Assembly: GCF_017813395.1 (NCBI RefSeq)
Contig: NZ_JAGIZB010000020.1
Coordinates: 1 to 64,000 of the forward strand
Direction of reading: 5' to 3'
DNA: 64,000 nucleotides
DNA from: Pararoseomonas baculiformis
GTDB lineage: Bacteria; Pseudomonadota; Alphaproteobacteria; Acetobacterales; Acetobacteraceae
Both the position numbers and the translations under genes were made by a program. Positions 32,662 to 42,947 of the stretch are shown piece by piece; within the stretch, counting starts at the first letter, position 1, and each line of letters starts with the position of its first letter. The notes beneath the pieces are model-generated. The model did not search any database. It saw nothing but the letters and a program-made list of their open reading frames with translations, and was not told where the DNA came from.

Positions 32662-33707
32662 CCCCACGCCTTTCCCTGCGCGGCGTCTCCCGCCGCTTCG
32701 GCAGCGTGGCGGCGCTCGATCATGTGTCGCTGGACGTGCCGCCCGGGGAGTTCCTCGCGCTGCTTGGTGGCTCCGGCTCCGGCAAGTCCACCCTGCTGCG
32801 GGTCGTGGCCGGGTTCGAGGCGCCCGATGCCGGCGCGGTGGAGCTGGATGGGGCGGATCTGCTCGCCCTGCCGCCGCACCGCCGCCCCGTGAACATGATG
32901 TTCCAGTCCTATGCGCTGTTCCCGCATATGAGCGTCGCCGCGAACATCGCCTATGGGCTGAAGCGGGAAGGCCGCCCGCGCGCGGAGATCGCGCGTCGAC
33001 TGGAAGAGGCTGTGGCCATGCTGGGGCTGGCGGGGCTGGAATCCCGCCGCCCGCACGCTCTCTCGGGCGGCCAGCGCCAGCGCGTGGCCCTTGCCCGGGC
33101 ACTGGTGAAGCGCCCCCGCCTGCTGCTGCTGGATGAGCCGCTGGGCGCGCTGGACGCCAATCTGCGTGAGCGCACGGGGTTCGAGCTGCGCGCCATCCAG
33201 CGCGAGAGCGGCGCCGCCTTCATCATGGTCACGCATGACCAGGCCGAGGCCCTGGCCCTGGCCGACCGGGTGGCGGTGATGGATCGCGGCCGCCTGGTGC
33301 AGGTGGCCCCGCCGCGCGAGGTCTATGACCGCCCCGCAACGCGCTTCGTCGCGGAGTTCCTGGGCGCCGCGAATATTCTCCCTGGCACGCGCCGGCCGGA
33401 TGGCGCGCTGGATTGCCCCGGCGCCGGCTGCACCATTCGCGCCGCGGACCCCTTGCCGGAGGGCGCGGAGGCCATCGCCCTTCGCCCCGAGCGCATCCGC
33501 ATCGGCGCCCGGCCCGGCGAGAACAGCGCCACCGGCACGGTGGAGGAAGCCGCCTTCCGCGGGGAGAGCAGCCTTCTCCTCATCCGCCTCTCGGGCGGCG
33601 CCCTCCTGCGCGTCTCCCATGCCGAGGAGGACGGCGTGCCGCCACCGCGCGGCAGCCGGGTGAGGGTGAACTGGGACGCCGCCTCGGTGGTGCCGCTCCT
33701 GGGATGA
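32658..33707 (+). CDS. Polyamine ABC transporter ATP-binding protein
   Basis: A 349-residue PotA/PotG-type ATPase. Walker A is GGSGSGKST, the Q-loop has MMFQSYALFPHM, the signature is LSGGQRQRVALARAL, Walker B is LLLLDEPLGALD and the switch is VTHDQAEA. A C-terminal TOBE-like beta domain (about 260-349) senses regulation. It starts at TTG 32658 overlapping the binding-protein stop and overlaps the next gene by 4 bases. Confidence 0.95.
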   Translation: MTPRLSLRGVSRRFGSVAALDHVSLDVPPGEFLALLGGSGSGKSTLLRVVAGFEAPDAGAVELDGADLLALPPHRRPVNMMFQSYALFPHMSVAANIAYGLKREGRPRAEIARRLEEAVAMLGLAGLESRRPHALSGGQRQRVALARALVKRPRLLLLDEPLGALDANLRERTGFELRAIQRESGAAFIMVTHDQAEALALADRVAVMDRGRLVQVAPPREVYDRPATRFVAEFLGAANILPGTRRPDGALDCPGAGCTIRAADPLPEGAEAIALRPERIRIGARPGENSATGTVEEAAFRGESSLLLIRLSGGALLRVSHAEEDGVPPPRGSRVRVNWDAASVVPLLG

Positions 33708-34540
33708 GGCTCGCCCTGCGCCTCCTTCCCGGCCTCTGGCTGGCCCTGCTGGTGGCGGCGCCGCTGCTGCTGGTGGGCATCATCGCCCTGTCCTGGCAAG
33801 ACGAGAGCGTGCCGCCCTACAGCCCTCCCTGGGCGGGGCAGGGGCTGAACCCCGCGAATCTGCGCCTGCTGCTGGAGGACCCCTATTATCGGGACGCCCT
33901 CCTCCAATCCCTTACGGTGGCGGCTGGCACCGCCGCGCTCTGCCTGCTTCTCGCCGCTCCCATGGGCATCGCCATCGCGCGCGCCGGGCGGTGGCGGGGC
34001 ATGCTGCTGGGGGCGGTGCTGCTGCCCTTCTGGACCGGCTTCCTGATCCGCATCGGCGCCTGGATCGGGCTGCTGCGGGACGAGGGCTGGATCAACACCC
34101 TCCTTGCCGGGCTGGGCCTGACGGACGGGCCCATCCCGCTGCTCTATACGGATGGCGCCATGCTCATCGGCATGGTGCATGCCTATCTCCCCTTCGCCGT
34201 GCTGCCCGTCTTCGCCGCCGCCACGCGGCTGGACCCCATGCTGGAACAGGCGGCGGCCGATCTTGGCGCCACGCCTGGGCGCGCCTTCCTTACCGTCACC
34301 CTGCCGCAGCTCCTGCCCGCCCTGGCCGCCGCCTTCCTCCTCGTCTTCATCCCGGCCGCGGGGGAATACGTGATCCCCGAGCTCCTCGGCCCACCCGACG
34401 CCACCCTCGTCGGCCGCGTGCTCTTCCAGGAGTTCTTCCAGAACCGGGACTGGCCCGTGGCAGGGGCCCTGGCCGTCGCGCTGCTCCTGCTGCTGATCGG
34501 CCCCATCATCCTGTTCCAGCGCCTGGGGCGGGCCGCATGA
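33704..34540 (+). CDS. Polyamine ABC transporter permease (PotB/PotH type)
   Basis: A 278-residue inner-membrane permease with six predicted segments, starting MRLALRLLPGLWLALLVAAP. The EAA-type coupling loop is AAADLGATPGRAFLTVTLPQ, which docks to the ATPase. The ATG at 33704 overlaps the ATPase stop (GATGAG). It pairs with the following permease. Confidence 0.93.
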   Translation: MRLALRLLPGLWLALLVAAPLLLVGIIALSWQDESVPPYSPPWAGQGLNPANLRLLLEDPYYRDALLQSLTVAAGTAALCLLLAAPMGIAIARAGRWRGMLLGAVLLPFWTGFLIRIGAWIGLLRDEGWINTLLAGLGLTDGPIPLLYTDGAMLIGMVHAYLPFAVLPVFAAATRLDPMLEQAAADLGATPGRAFLTVTLPQLLPALAAAFLLVFIPAAGEYVIPELLGPPDATLVGRVLFQEFFQNRDWPVAGALAVALLLLLIGPIILFQRLGRAA

Positions 34541-35325
34541 TCCCCGTTTGGGTCCGCGCCGCCCTCTGGGCCGGCCTCGCCTTTCTCTGGCTGCCGGTGG
34601 CCCTGCTGGTAGCCTATGCCTTCTCGGGCGATCCCGTGCCCTTCCGCTGGGGCGGCTTCTCCCTGCGCTGGTTCACGGCCCTGGCGGCGAATGAAAGGCT
34701 GCTGGAGGCCGCCTGGCTCTCCCTTCGCGTCGCGGGCGGCGCCGCCAGCCTCGCCGTGCTGCTGGGCGGCGCCACGGGCTGGGTTCTGGCCCGCCATGGC
34801 CCCTTTGCCGGCCGCGCCCTGCTGGGCACCCTGGCCGGCGCGCCGCTGGTGCTGCCGGAGGTGGTGACGGGCCTTTCCCTGCTGCTACTCTTCGTCGCGC
34901 TGGAAGGCCTGACCGGCTGGCCGGCGGGACGCGGTGCCCTCACCGTGCTGCTGGCCCATGCCACGCTCGGCAGCGCCTATGTGGCCGTGATCGTGCAGTC
35001 CCGCCTCGCCAGCCGCGACCGGGATCTGGAGGAGGCGGCGCTCGATCTCGGCGCCACCCCGGCCACCAGCTTCGCCACCATCACGCTGCCGCTGATGGCA
35101 CCGTCCCTCGCCGCGGGCTGGCTGCTGGCTTTCACCCTTTCGCTGGACGACGTGGTGCTGGCCTCCTTCACCTCCGGCCCATCCGGCACCACCCTGCCGG
35201 TCGCCCTTTTCTCCATGCTGCGGCTGGGCATGACGCCGGAGGTGAACGCCCTGGCCACCCTGCTGCTGCTCGCGGCTGGGCTCACCCTGGGGATCATGGG
35301 GCTTTTGTTGCAGCGACGGGACTGA
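34537..35325 (+). CDS. Polyamine ABC transporter permease (PotC/PotI type)
   Basis: A 262-residue membrane protein with six predicted segments and the EAA loop EEAALDLGATPATSFATITL. LSLDDVVLASFTSGP is the conserved PotC/PotI segment. The ATG at 34537 overlaps the previous stop. It ends the operon; 82 bases follow before the aminotransferase. Confidence 0.93.
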   Translation: MIPVWVRAALWAGLAFLWLPVALLVAYAFSGDPVPFRWGGFSLRWFTALAANERLLEAAWLSLRVAGGAASLAVLLGGATGWVLARHGPFAGRALLGTLAGAPLVLPEVVTGLSLLLLFVALEGLTGWPAGRGALTVLLAHATLGSAYVAVIVQSRLASRDRDLEEAALDLGATPATSFATITLPLMAPSLAAGWLLAFTLSLDDVVLASFTSGPSGTTLPVALFSMLRLGMTPEVNALATLLLLAAGLTLGIMGLLLQRRD

Positions 35326-35368
35326 AATGCGCATTCCGCCGGTTCCGCCTGGCGCGAAGCGGGTCTAG

Positions 35369-37059
<1,691 letters not shown>

Positions 37060-37095
37060 TTTCCGCACTCCTTTCGCCCTCACTGGAATCACCGA

Positions 37096-38298
37096 ATGCC
37101 CGCCCTGGCCCAGAGGCTGCAGGAGATCGTCATCTCCGGCTCCACCCGCATGTCCATCCGGGCACGCGAGCTGCGCGAGGCCGGGCACAAGGTCATCAGC
37201 CTCACGGTCGGCGAGCCGGATTTCGCCACCCCGCCCCATGCCATCGAGGCCGCGCACCAGGCCGCCCTCGCTGGCAAGACGAAGTATCCCCCCAATGACG
37301 GCTGGCCGGAGCTGAAGGCCGCCGTGCAGCGCAAGTTCCGCCGCGAGAACGGGCTGGACTACGCGCTGGACGAGATCATCGTCGCCAATGGCGGCAAGCA
37401 GATCATCCTGGACGGCATCCTCGCCACGGTCGATCCGGGCGACGAGATCGTCATCCCCACCCCCTTCTGGTCGGCCTATGCCGATATCGGCAAGCTGGCC
37501 GGCGGCGTGCCCGTGCTCGTGCCCTGCCCGCAGAACAACGGCTTCAAGCTGCGCCCCGAGGATCTGGAAGCGGCCATCACCCCCCGGACGAAGTGGGTGA
37601 CGCTGAACTTCCCCAACAACCCCTCCGGCGCCGCGCTGACGCGCGATGAGGTGGCGGCGCTGGCCGCGGTGCTAATGCGCCACCCCCATGTCTGGATCCT
37701 CTCGGACGAGATGTACGAGCACATCTCCTATGTGGACACGGGCTTCCACAGCATCGCCGCTGTCGAGCCCGGGCTGAAGGACCGCACCCTGACGGTCAGC
37801 GGCGCCTCCAAGACCTATGCGATGACGGGCTGGCGCGTCGGCTTCGGCGGCGGCCCGCGCGCGCTGGTGAAGGCCATGACCAATATGCAGAGCCAGACGA
37901 CGAACGGCATAGCCACCGTCGCCCAGGCCGCCACCATCGCTGCCCTCGATGGCCCGCAGGACCTGGTGGAGGAGCGCCAGCGCATCTACCGCGAGCGCCG
38001 CGACATCGTCGTGGAGATGCTGAACCAGGCACCCGGCCTGCAGTGCCACAGGCCCGAGGGCGCCTTCTACGTCTATCCCAGTGTCGCCGGCTGCCTGGGC
38101 AGGACCACCGAGGGCGGCCGCCGCCTGGAAACGGATGAGGACGTCGCCATGGCCCTGCTGGAGGAGAAGCACGTCGCCACCGTCTCCGGCGCCGCCTACT
38201 CCATGAGCCCCTATATCCGCCTCTCCTACGCGACCGATACGGAGACGTTGCGCGAGGCCTGCGCCCGCATCCAGGACTTCTGCAGGGGCCTGAAGTGA
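37096..38298 (+). CDS. Class I aminotransferase, paralogue of 35408-36610
   Basis: 400 residues, collinear with the upstream aminotransferase without gaps in the parts compared. It has LTVGEPDFATP, GGKQIILDG, NFPNNPSGAALT and the lysine in SGASKTYAMTGWRVGF (K239). The substrate-pocket stretch differs (FWSAYADIGKLAGG instead of [14 protein letters not shown]), suggesting another amino-acid specificity. Its stop overlaps the start of a double-GNAT gene, mirroring the organisation of the first unit and pointing to duplication. Confidence 0.92.
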   Translation: MPALAQRLQEIVISGSTRMSIRARELREAGHKVISLTVGEPDFATPPHAIEAAHQAALAGKTKYPPNDGWPELKAAVQRKFRRENGLDYALDEIIVANGGKQIILDGILATVDPGDEIVIPTPFWSAYADIGKLAGGVPVLVPCPQNNGFKLRPEDLEAAITPRTKWVTLNFPNNPSGAALTRDEVAALAAVLMRHPHVWILSDEMYEHISYVDTGFHSIAAVEPGLKDRTLTVSGASKTYAMTGWRVGFGGGPRALVKAMTNMQSQTTNGIATVAQAATIAALDGPQDLVEERQRIYRERRDIVVEMLNQAPGLQCHRPEGAFYVYPSVAGCLGRTTEGGRRLETDEDVAMALLEEKHVATVSGAAYSMSPYIRLSYATDTETLREACARIQDFCRGLK

Positions 38299-39296
38299 GC
38301 TTCGTGATCCGCCCCGGCCGCGATGCCGATGCGGAAGGCTTCATCGAGCTGATCGACAAGGCCTGGGCCGAGTACCCGAACTGCGTGCTCGACGTGGATG
38401 GCGAGGTGCCGGAACTCCGTGCCCTCGCCACCCATTTCGAGAAGGTCGGCGGCGCCCTCTGGGCCGCCGAGGGCGAGGACGGCACCATCATCGGCATGGT
38501 CGCCACGCGCCCTCTGCGCGACGATGACGAGGCCTGGGAAATCGGCCGCATGTATGTGGCCAAGGCCGCCCGCGGCACCGGCCTTGCCCATGCCCTGCTG
38601 GACGGCGCCGAGCGCCATGCTGTGGAGCATGGCGCGCAGCGCATGATCCTGTGGACCGATACGCGCTTCGAGGCCGCGCATCGCTTCTACGAGAAGCGCG
38701 GCTATGTGCGTGCGGGCTCCATCCGCATTCTAGACGACATCTCCAAGTCGCTGGAGTTCCGCTACGCCAAGCCCGCCACCGGCGTGGTTGTGGAGGCGCT
38801 GGACGCAGCCGCCGCCGCCAGCGCGGAGCGGCGCCTGGCCGAGATCATGGTGGCCTGCGTGAATGCCGGCGCCTCCGTCTCCTACCTGCCGCCCCTTTCA
38901 CCGGAGGTCGCGCGCGCCTTCTGGCGCAACGTCTCCGCCGATGTCGCCACCGGCCGCAAGGTGCTGCTGGGCGCCTGGTGCGATGGCCAGCTGGCCGGCA
39001 CCGTGCATCTGGACCTCGCGCCCCAGCCCAACGCCGCCCATCGCGCCGAGGTCTCGAAGCTGCTGGTGGACCCCGCCTTCCGCCGCCGAGGCATCGGCCG
39101 CGCCGTCATGCTGCGCGCCGAGCAGACGGCCCGCGGCATCGGGCGCAAGCTGCTGGTGCTGGACACCCGTGCCGGCGACGAGGGCGAGCGCCTCTACCGC
39201 TCCCTTGGCTGGAACGAGGTGGGCGCCATCCCGGGCTACGCACTGGAAGCGGATGGCAAGCTGGCGGACACGGTCTTTTTCTGGAAGCACCCCTGA
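38295..39296 (+). CDS. Tandem GNAT acetyltransferase (two domains)
   Basis: Residues 1-155 form one GNAT domain (MSFVIRPGRDADAEGFIELI, motif A IGRMYVAKAARGTGLAHALLDG, then HRFYEKRGYVR). Residues 165-333 form a second (motif A VSKLLVDPAFRRRGIGRAVM, then ERLYRSLGWNEVGAIPGYAL). Both have the acetyl-CoA loop, so both may be active. GTG at 38295 overlaps the aminotransferase stop; the stop overlaps the DinB gene. The second domain is of the type seen with small amines and amino acids. Confidence 0.85.
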   Translation: MSFVIRPGRDADAEGFIELIDKAWAEYPNCVLDVDGEVPELRALATHFEKVGGALWAAEGEDGTIIGMVATRPLRDDDEAWEIGRMYVAKAARGTGLAHALLDGAERHAVEHGAQRMILWTDTRFEAAHRFYEKRGYVRAGSIRILDDISKSLEFRYAKPATGVVVEALDAAAAASAERRLAEIMVACVNAGASVSYLPPLSPEVARAFWRNVSADVATGRKVLLGAWCDGQLAGTVHLDLAPQPNAAHRAEVSKLLVDPAFRRRGIGRAVMLRAEQTARGIGRKLLVLDTRAGDEGERLYRSLGWNEVGAIPGYALEADGKLADTVFFWKHP

Positions 39297-39814
39297 TGGT
39301 CACGCCGGGCTGGTGCCGCATCATGGCGGCCTACAATGCCGAGATGAACCGGCGCCTCTATGCCGCCGCGTCGCGCCTGCCCGATGCCGAACGCCGCGAG
39401 GCCCGGGGTGTCTTCTTCGGAAGCCTACATGGCACGCTGAGCCATCTGCTCTGGGGTGACATGCAATGGATGTCCCGCCTGGACGGTGGCGAGAAGCCAC
39501 CCGTGGATCTCAGGGGAAGCGCGGCGATGGAGCCGGACTTCGCGGTTCTGGCGGAAAAGCGCGTGGCCCTGGATGCGCGGATCGCCGCCTGGGCCGATGG
39601 GCTGACGCCTGAGCGCCTGGCCGGCGATCTCACCTGGTTCAGCGCGGCCGCCAACCGGCAGATGTCATGCCCGATGGGGGTGGTGGCGACGCATATCTTC
39701 AACCACCAGACCCATCACCGTGGCCAGGCCCACGCGCTGATCACGGCTGCCGGCGAAAGCACCGGCGACACGGACCTGTTCCTAGTTGTTGATCCGGCAG
39801 TCTTCACGGGCTGA
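39296..39814 (+). CDS. DinB family protein
   Basis: A 172-residue four-helix protein of the DinB/DUF664 fold, putative metal-dependent thiol transferase or stress protein. The histidine triad is spread over LHGTLSHLLWGDMQWM and IFNHQTHHRGQAHALI, which place the metal ligands. The ATG at 39296 overlaps the previous stop (TGATG), so it is co-translated with the GNAT gene. Function in detail unknown. Confidence 0.85.
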   Translation: MVTPGWCRIMAAYNAEMNRRLYAAASRLPDAERREARGVFFGSLHGTLSHLLWGDMQWMSRLDGGEKPPVDLRGSAAMEPDFAVLAEKRVALDARIAAWADGLTPERLAGDLTWFSAAANRQMSCPMGVVATHIFNHQTHHRGQAHALITAAGESTGDTDLFLVVDPAVFTG

Positions 39815-39960
39815 AGGACGAGCGGGCCTGTGGGACCGCCAGGGGAAGATGCCGGCCTGGCATTTAACCGGACAGGTGCCGCGACAGGTTCTATAAGGCA
39901 CCGTTTTCGGATGCCGGTATCTCCGATTTCGCCAGCCTGACCCAGGATGCGGAGAGCATT

Positions 39961-41283
39961 TTGTCCGAGACGATCAACAGTGGCATTGAGGCGATCGGCG
40001 ATGTCGCCTGGGGCACCCATTTCTGCCAGTTCTACGAGACGGCCGATGATCTGGTGAGCACGCTCGTGCCCTATTTCAAAGCCGGGCTCGATGGAAGCGA
40101 GCGCTGCATGTGGGTCACCGCCCAGCCCCTCCGCGCCCATGACGCGACGGATGCGCTACGCAACGCCGTCCCGGAGCTGGACCGGCGGCTTGCGCGCGGG
40201 GACATCGAGATCATGGACCACGACCAGTGGTACCAGACGGGTCAGGGCAAGATGGGCGCCGATGCCGTGATCTCCGGCTGGCTGCAGCGCAAGGAAGAAG
40301 CCCTGTCGCGGGGCTATGCCGGCCTCCGTGTCACCGGCAACACCTATTTCCTTGAGGCGAATGACTGGGATTCCTTTGCCGAATACGAAGCGAAGGTGAA
40401 TGGCTGCCTCTGCGACCAACGCATTCTCACTCTTTGCAGCTACTGCACGCTTCGTTGCGATGCAGGCGGTGCCCTCGATGTGGTGCAGAATCATGAATTC
40501 GCGCTAGCCCGCCGGCGTGGCGCCTGGACGATGATCGAGAGCAGCTCGGTCAAGCAGGCCAAGGGGGCCCTGGCGCGCGCCAATGCCGAGCTTGAGCAGC
40601 GGGTCGAGCAACGGACCGGCGACCTCAGAAGGGCCCTTTCCGAGAAGGACGCCCTCCTCAAGGAGGTTCACCATCGGGTCAAGAACAACCTTCAGGTCGT
40701 CGCGGCGCTGATCCAGCTCCGGGCCAAGCAGTCCGCCGATCCCGCCGGGCGCGATGCCTTCGCCGAAACCCTGCGGCGCATCAAGGCGATGAGCCTTGTC
40801 CATGACCAGCTCTATGGCGGGCAGGACACGAGCGGGATCAACTTCGCCGAATACCTGGGTTCCCTCGCGGCGGCCACGGTGACCAGCTACGGCATGTCCG
40901 GGCAAGTGACCGTCGAGGTCGCTCCCTGCGAGGATCTCGTGGACCTCAACACCGCCATTCCCCTTGGGTTAGCCGCGGCCGAGGGGCTCGCGAACGCGCT
41001 GAAACACGGCTTCCCGGACGCCCGGAAGGGACGCTTGTGGCTGTCCTTCCAGGCGCCGACGGATGATGTGGATGGTGAGCTGACGATCCGGGACGATGGG
41101 GTTGGAATACCGGATCCGATGCCGGCCACACGAAGGGGTGCGGGCCTTGCCCTGGCAACCGCACTGGCAGGCCAGATCGGCGGGCGAATTTCCCTGACGC
41201 GGCAGGGCGGAACGGTCTGGCGCCTGACCTATCCGGCGCCCCGGCCCCGCATCAACGCCTTCGGCATGGCTGGGGCCGTATAA
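39961..41283 (+). CDS. MEDS-domain sensor histidine kinase (HisKA_2)
   Basis: A soluble 440-residue kinase. Residues 10-190 are a MEDS/DcmR-like sensory domain (HFCQFYETADDLVSTLVPYF ... GRDIEIM, LRVTGNTYFL) related to RecA-fold sensors of methylotrophs and KaiC-like proteins. Residues 195-235 are a coiled coil. KEVHHRVKNNLQVVAALIQL (234-253) is the HisKA_2 phosphoacceptor with His 237/238. NALKHGF and DGVGIPDP are the N and G1 boxes. No transmembrane segment is seen. TTG at 39961 is the start. No response regulator is adjacent. Confidence 0.85.
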   Translation: MSETINSGIEAIGDVAWGTHFCQFYETADDLVSTLVPYFKAGLDGSERCMWVTAQPLRAHDATDALRNAVPELDRRLARGDIEIMDHDQWYQTGQGKMGADAVISGWLQRKEEALSRGYAGLRVTGNTYFLEANDWDSFAEYEAKVNGCLCDQRILTLCSYCTLRCDAGGALDVVQNHEFALARRRGAWTMIESSSVKQAKGALARANAELEQRVEQRTGDLRRALSEKDALLKEVHHRVKNNLQVVAALIQLRAKQSADPAGRDAFAETLRRIKAMSLVHDQLYGGQDTSGINFAEYLGSLAAATVTSYGMSGQVTVEVAPCEDLVDLNTAIPLGLAAAEGLANALKHGFPDARKGRLWLSFQAPTDDVDGELTIRDDGVGIPDPMPATRRGAGLALATALAGQIGGRISLTRQGGTVWRLTYPAPRPRINAFGMAGAV

Positions 41284-41292
41284 GCCGGCAGC

Positions 41293-41312
41293 GGGGAGCC
41301 TTCGGGCTCCCC
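41293..41312. terminator. Bidirectional terminator
   Basis: GGGGAGCC (41293-41300), loop TTCG, GGCTCCCC (41305-41312): a perfect 8-bp stem with a stable UUCG tetraloop. It lies between the convergent histidine kinase and VOC genes and can serve both. Confidence 0.7.
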
Positions 41313-41320
41313 CCGGCGGA

Positions 41321-41707
41321 TCAGGCCGCCTGGCGCTCCAGCAGCTCCACGCGCACATTCTCCGGGCCTTCGATGAAGGCAATGCGCGTGGTCGGGTTAG
41401 GGTTGTTCGGCTCCATCACGATGCGCACGCCCTTGGCGCGCAGATCCTCGATGATGGCGTCAATGCCCGTCACAGCCAGGGCGAGGTGCTCGATCCCAAG
41501 GAAGGGCGCTGGCGGGACGGAAGGCGTGCTGGCCGGTACGCGATCGATGAAGAGGTTCAGCCCGCCCAGATCCAGGATGACGCGCAGGCTGTTCGGGCCC
41601 TCCAGCCGCCGCACCCGCTTCGCCTCCAGATGATCCTCGAACCACTGGCCCGTCGCGTCGGGGTCAGGGCTGCGGAGATGGACATGGTCGAAGGCAAAAC
41701 GGGTCAC
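41321..41707 (-). CDS. VOC/glyoxalase family protein
   Basis: A 128-residue single-chain vicinal-oxygen-chelate protein: MTRFAFDHVHLRSPDPDATGQWF, then GLNLFIDRVP, IEHLALAVTGIDAII and EGPENVRVELLERQAA. Metal-ligand candidates are the H in the first strand, the H in IEHLAL, and the C-terminal E. Likely a metal-dependent lyase or dioxygenase of unknown substrate. Monocistronic. Confidence 0.85.
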   Translation of the reverse strand: MTRFAFDHVHLRSPDPDATGQWFEDHLEAKRVRRLEGPNSLRVILDLGGLNLFIDRVPASTPSVPPAPFLGIEHLALAVTGIDAIIEDLRAKGVRIVMEPNNPNPTTRIAFIEGPENVRVELLERQAA

Positions 41708-41772
41708 GGCTGCTTCCTCTGCGGCGCGGCCATCCCCGGCGCGGTCACCGGGGATGGGAATCGCGGCGCAGC

Positions 41773-41886
41773 CTAGCGCGAGATGTTCATCCCGCCACTA
41801 GCGCCCAGATAGGGGCCACGCGCTCCCTCGCGCCGCTCGCAAGCGGCAAGGCCGAGCAGCGCCATGACCACCAGGACGGCCCGCAT
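41773..41886 (-). CDS. Tiny lipoprotein coupled to peptide ABC operon
   Basis: A 37-residue frame starts at an ATG (41886-41884) whose A is the last base of the ATPase TGA stop. It reads MRAVLVVMALLGLAACERRE, then GARGPYLGASGGMNISR and a TAG. LAAC is a lipobox, so it should be lipid-modified with a 22-residue mature chain, and the E after the Cys allows outer-membrane sorting. The coupling suggests it belongs to the transport operon. No family recognised; it is too short for usual gene callers. Confidence 0.5.
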   Translation of the reverse strand: MRAVLVVMALLGLAACERREGARGPYLGASGGMNISR

Positions 41887-42947
41887 CACACGGGCATCCC
41901 GCCATGGTTCGGCAGGTCGTTCAGGTGGCAGCGGCTCTTATGTCCCGGCGCGACCTCCTTCAGCGCGGGGATTTCCGCCCGGCAGCGGTCGAAGGCATGC
42001 GGGCAGCGCGGATGGAAGTGGCAGCCGGATGGCGGGTTGAGCGGGGAGGGGATCTCACCCTGCACCGTCGCGAAGGCCTTCTTCCGCGCCTCGATCCGTG
42101 GCACCGCCGCCAGCAGCGACTGGGTGTAGGGGTGGTTCGCGCGGGAGAAGACCACCTCCGTCGGCGCCTCCTCCACCACCCGGCCGAGATACATGATCAC
42201 GACCCGGTCGCTGAGATGCTCCACCACGCTCAGGTCGTGGGAGATGAAGAGATAGGTGAGATCCAGCTCCTCACGGAGCTTCATGAACAGGTTCAGGATC
42301 TGCGCCTGGATGGAAACGTCCAGCGCCGCGACGGATTCGTCGCAGACCAGGAACTCCGGCTGCACCGCCAGCGCGCGGGCAATGCCGATGCGCTGCCGCT
42401 GCCCGCCCGAGAACTGGTGCGGGTAGCGCGCCTTGAAGACGGGATCGAGCCCTGCCCGCCGCATCTGGTCATCCACGTAGCGGCCGAGCTCGGAGCGCGT
42501 CGTCAGCCCATGCACCAGCGGCGCCTCGCCGATGATCTCCGCCACCTTCAGGCGCGGGTTCAGCGAGGACATGGGGTCCTGGAAGATCATCTGCGCCTGC
42601 AGCATCGCCGCCCGCGCATCCTTGCTCCCCAGCCCCGTGCGGTCCTTGCCCTTCCACAGGATGGTGCCGTCGGAAGGCGGCAGGATGCCCGCCACCATGC
42701 GCCCCAGCGTGGACTTGCCGCAGCCGGACTCACCCACGAGCCCGACCACCTCGCCCTTGCGGATGGTCAGGTCCACCTTGTCCACGGCATGCACCACCTC
42801 CTCGCGGATGGGGGCGCCGAGCTTGGCGAGGATCTTGCCGGCGAAGTCCAGCCGCTTGGCGAAGCGGCGGGACACCCCCACCACCTCGATCATCCTGTCG
42901 CCCTCGGCCCGCACGGGGGACGGGGCTTCCTGAATCGTCGTGCTCAT
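41886..42947 (-). CDS. Peptide ABC transporter ATP-binding protein (DppF/OppF type)
   Basis: A 353-residue ATPase. Walker A is GESGCGKST, the signature FSGGQRQRIGIARAL, Walker B FLVCDESVAALD, the switch ISHDLSVVEHLSD. The C-terminal oligopeptide/dipeptide domain has the cysteines of GCHFHPRCPHAF, which bind an iron-sulfur cluster in DppF-type subunits. It overlaps the DppD-type gene by 4 bases and is the last main gene of the operon. Confidence 0.95.
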   Translation of the reverse strand: MSTTIQEAPSPVRAEGDRMIEVVGVSRRFAKRLDFAGKILAKLGAPIREEVVHAVDKVDLTIRKGEVVGLVGESGCGKSTLGRMVAGILPPSDGTILWKGKDRTGLGSKDARAAMLQAQMIFQDPMSSLNPRLKVAEIIGEAPLVHGLTTRSELGRYVDDQMRRAGLDPVFKARYPHQFSGGQRQRIGIARALAVQPEFLVCDESVAALDVSIQAQILNLFMKLREELDLTYLFISHDLSVVEHLSDRVVIMYLGRVVEEAPTEVVFSRANHPYTQSLLAAVPRIEARKKAFATVQGEIPSPLNPPSGCHFHPRCPHAFDRCRAEIPALKEVAPGHKSRCHLNDLPNHGGMPV

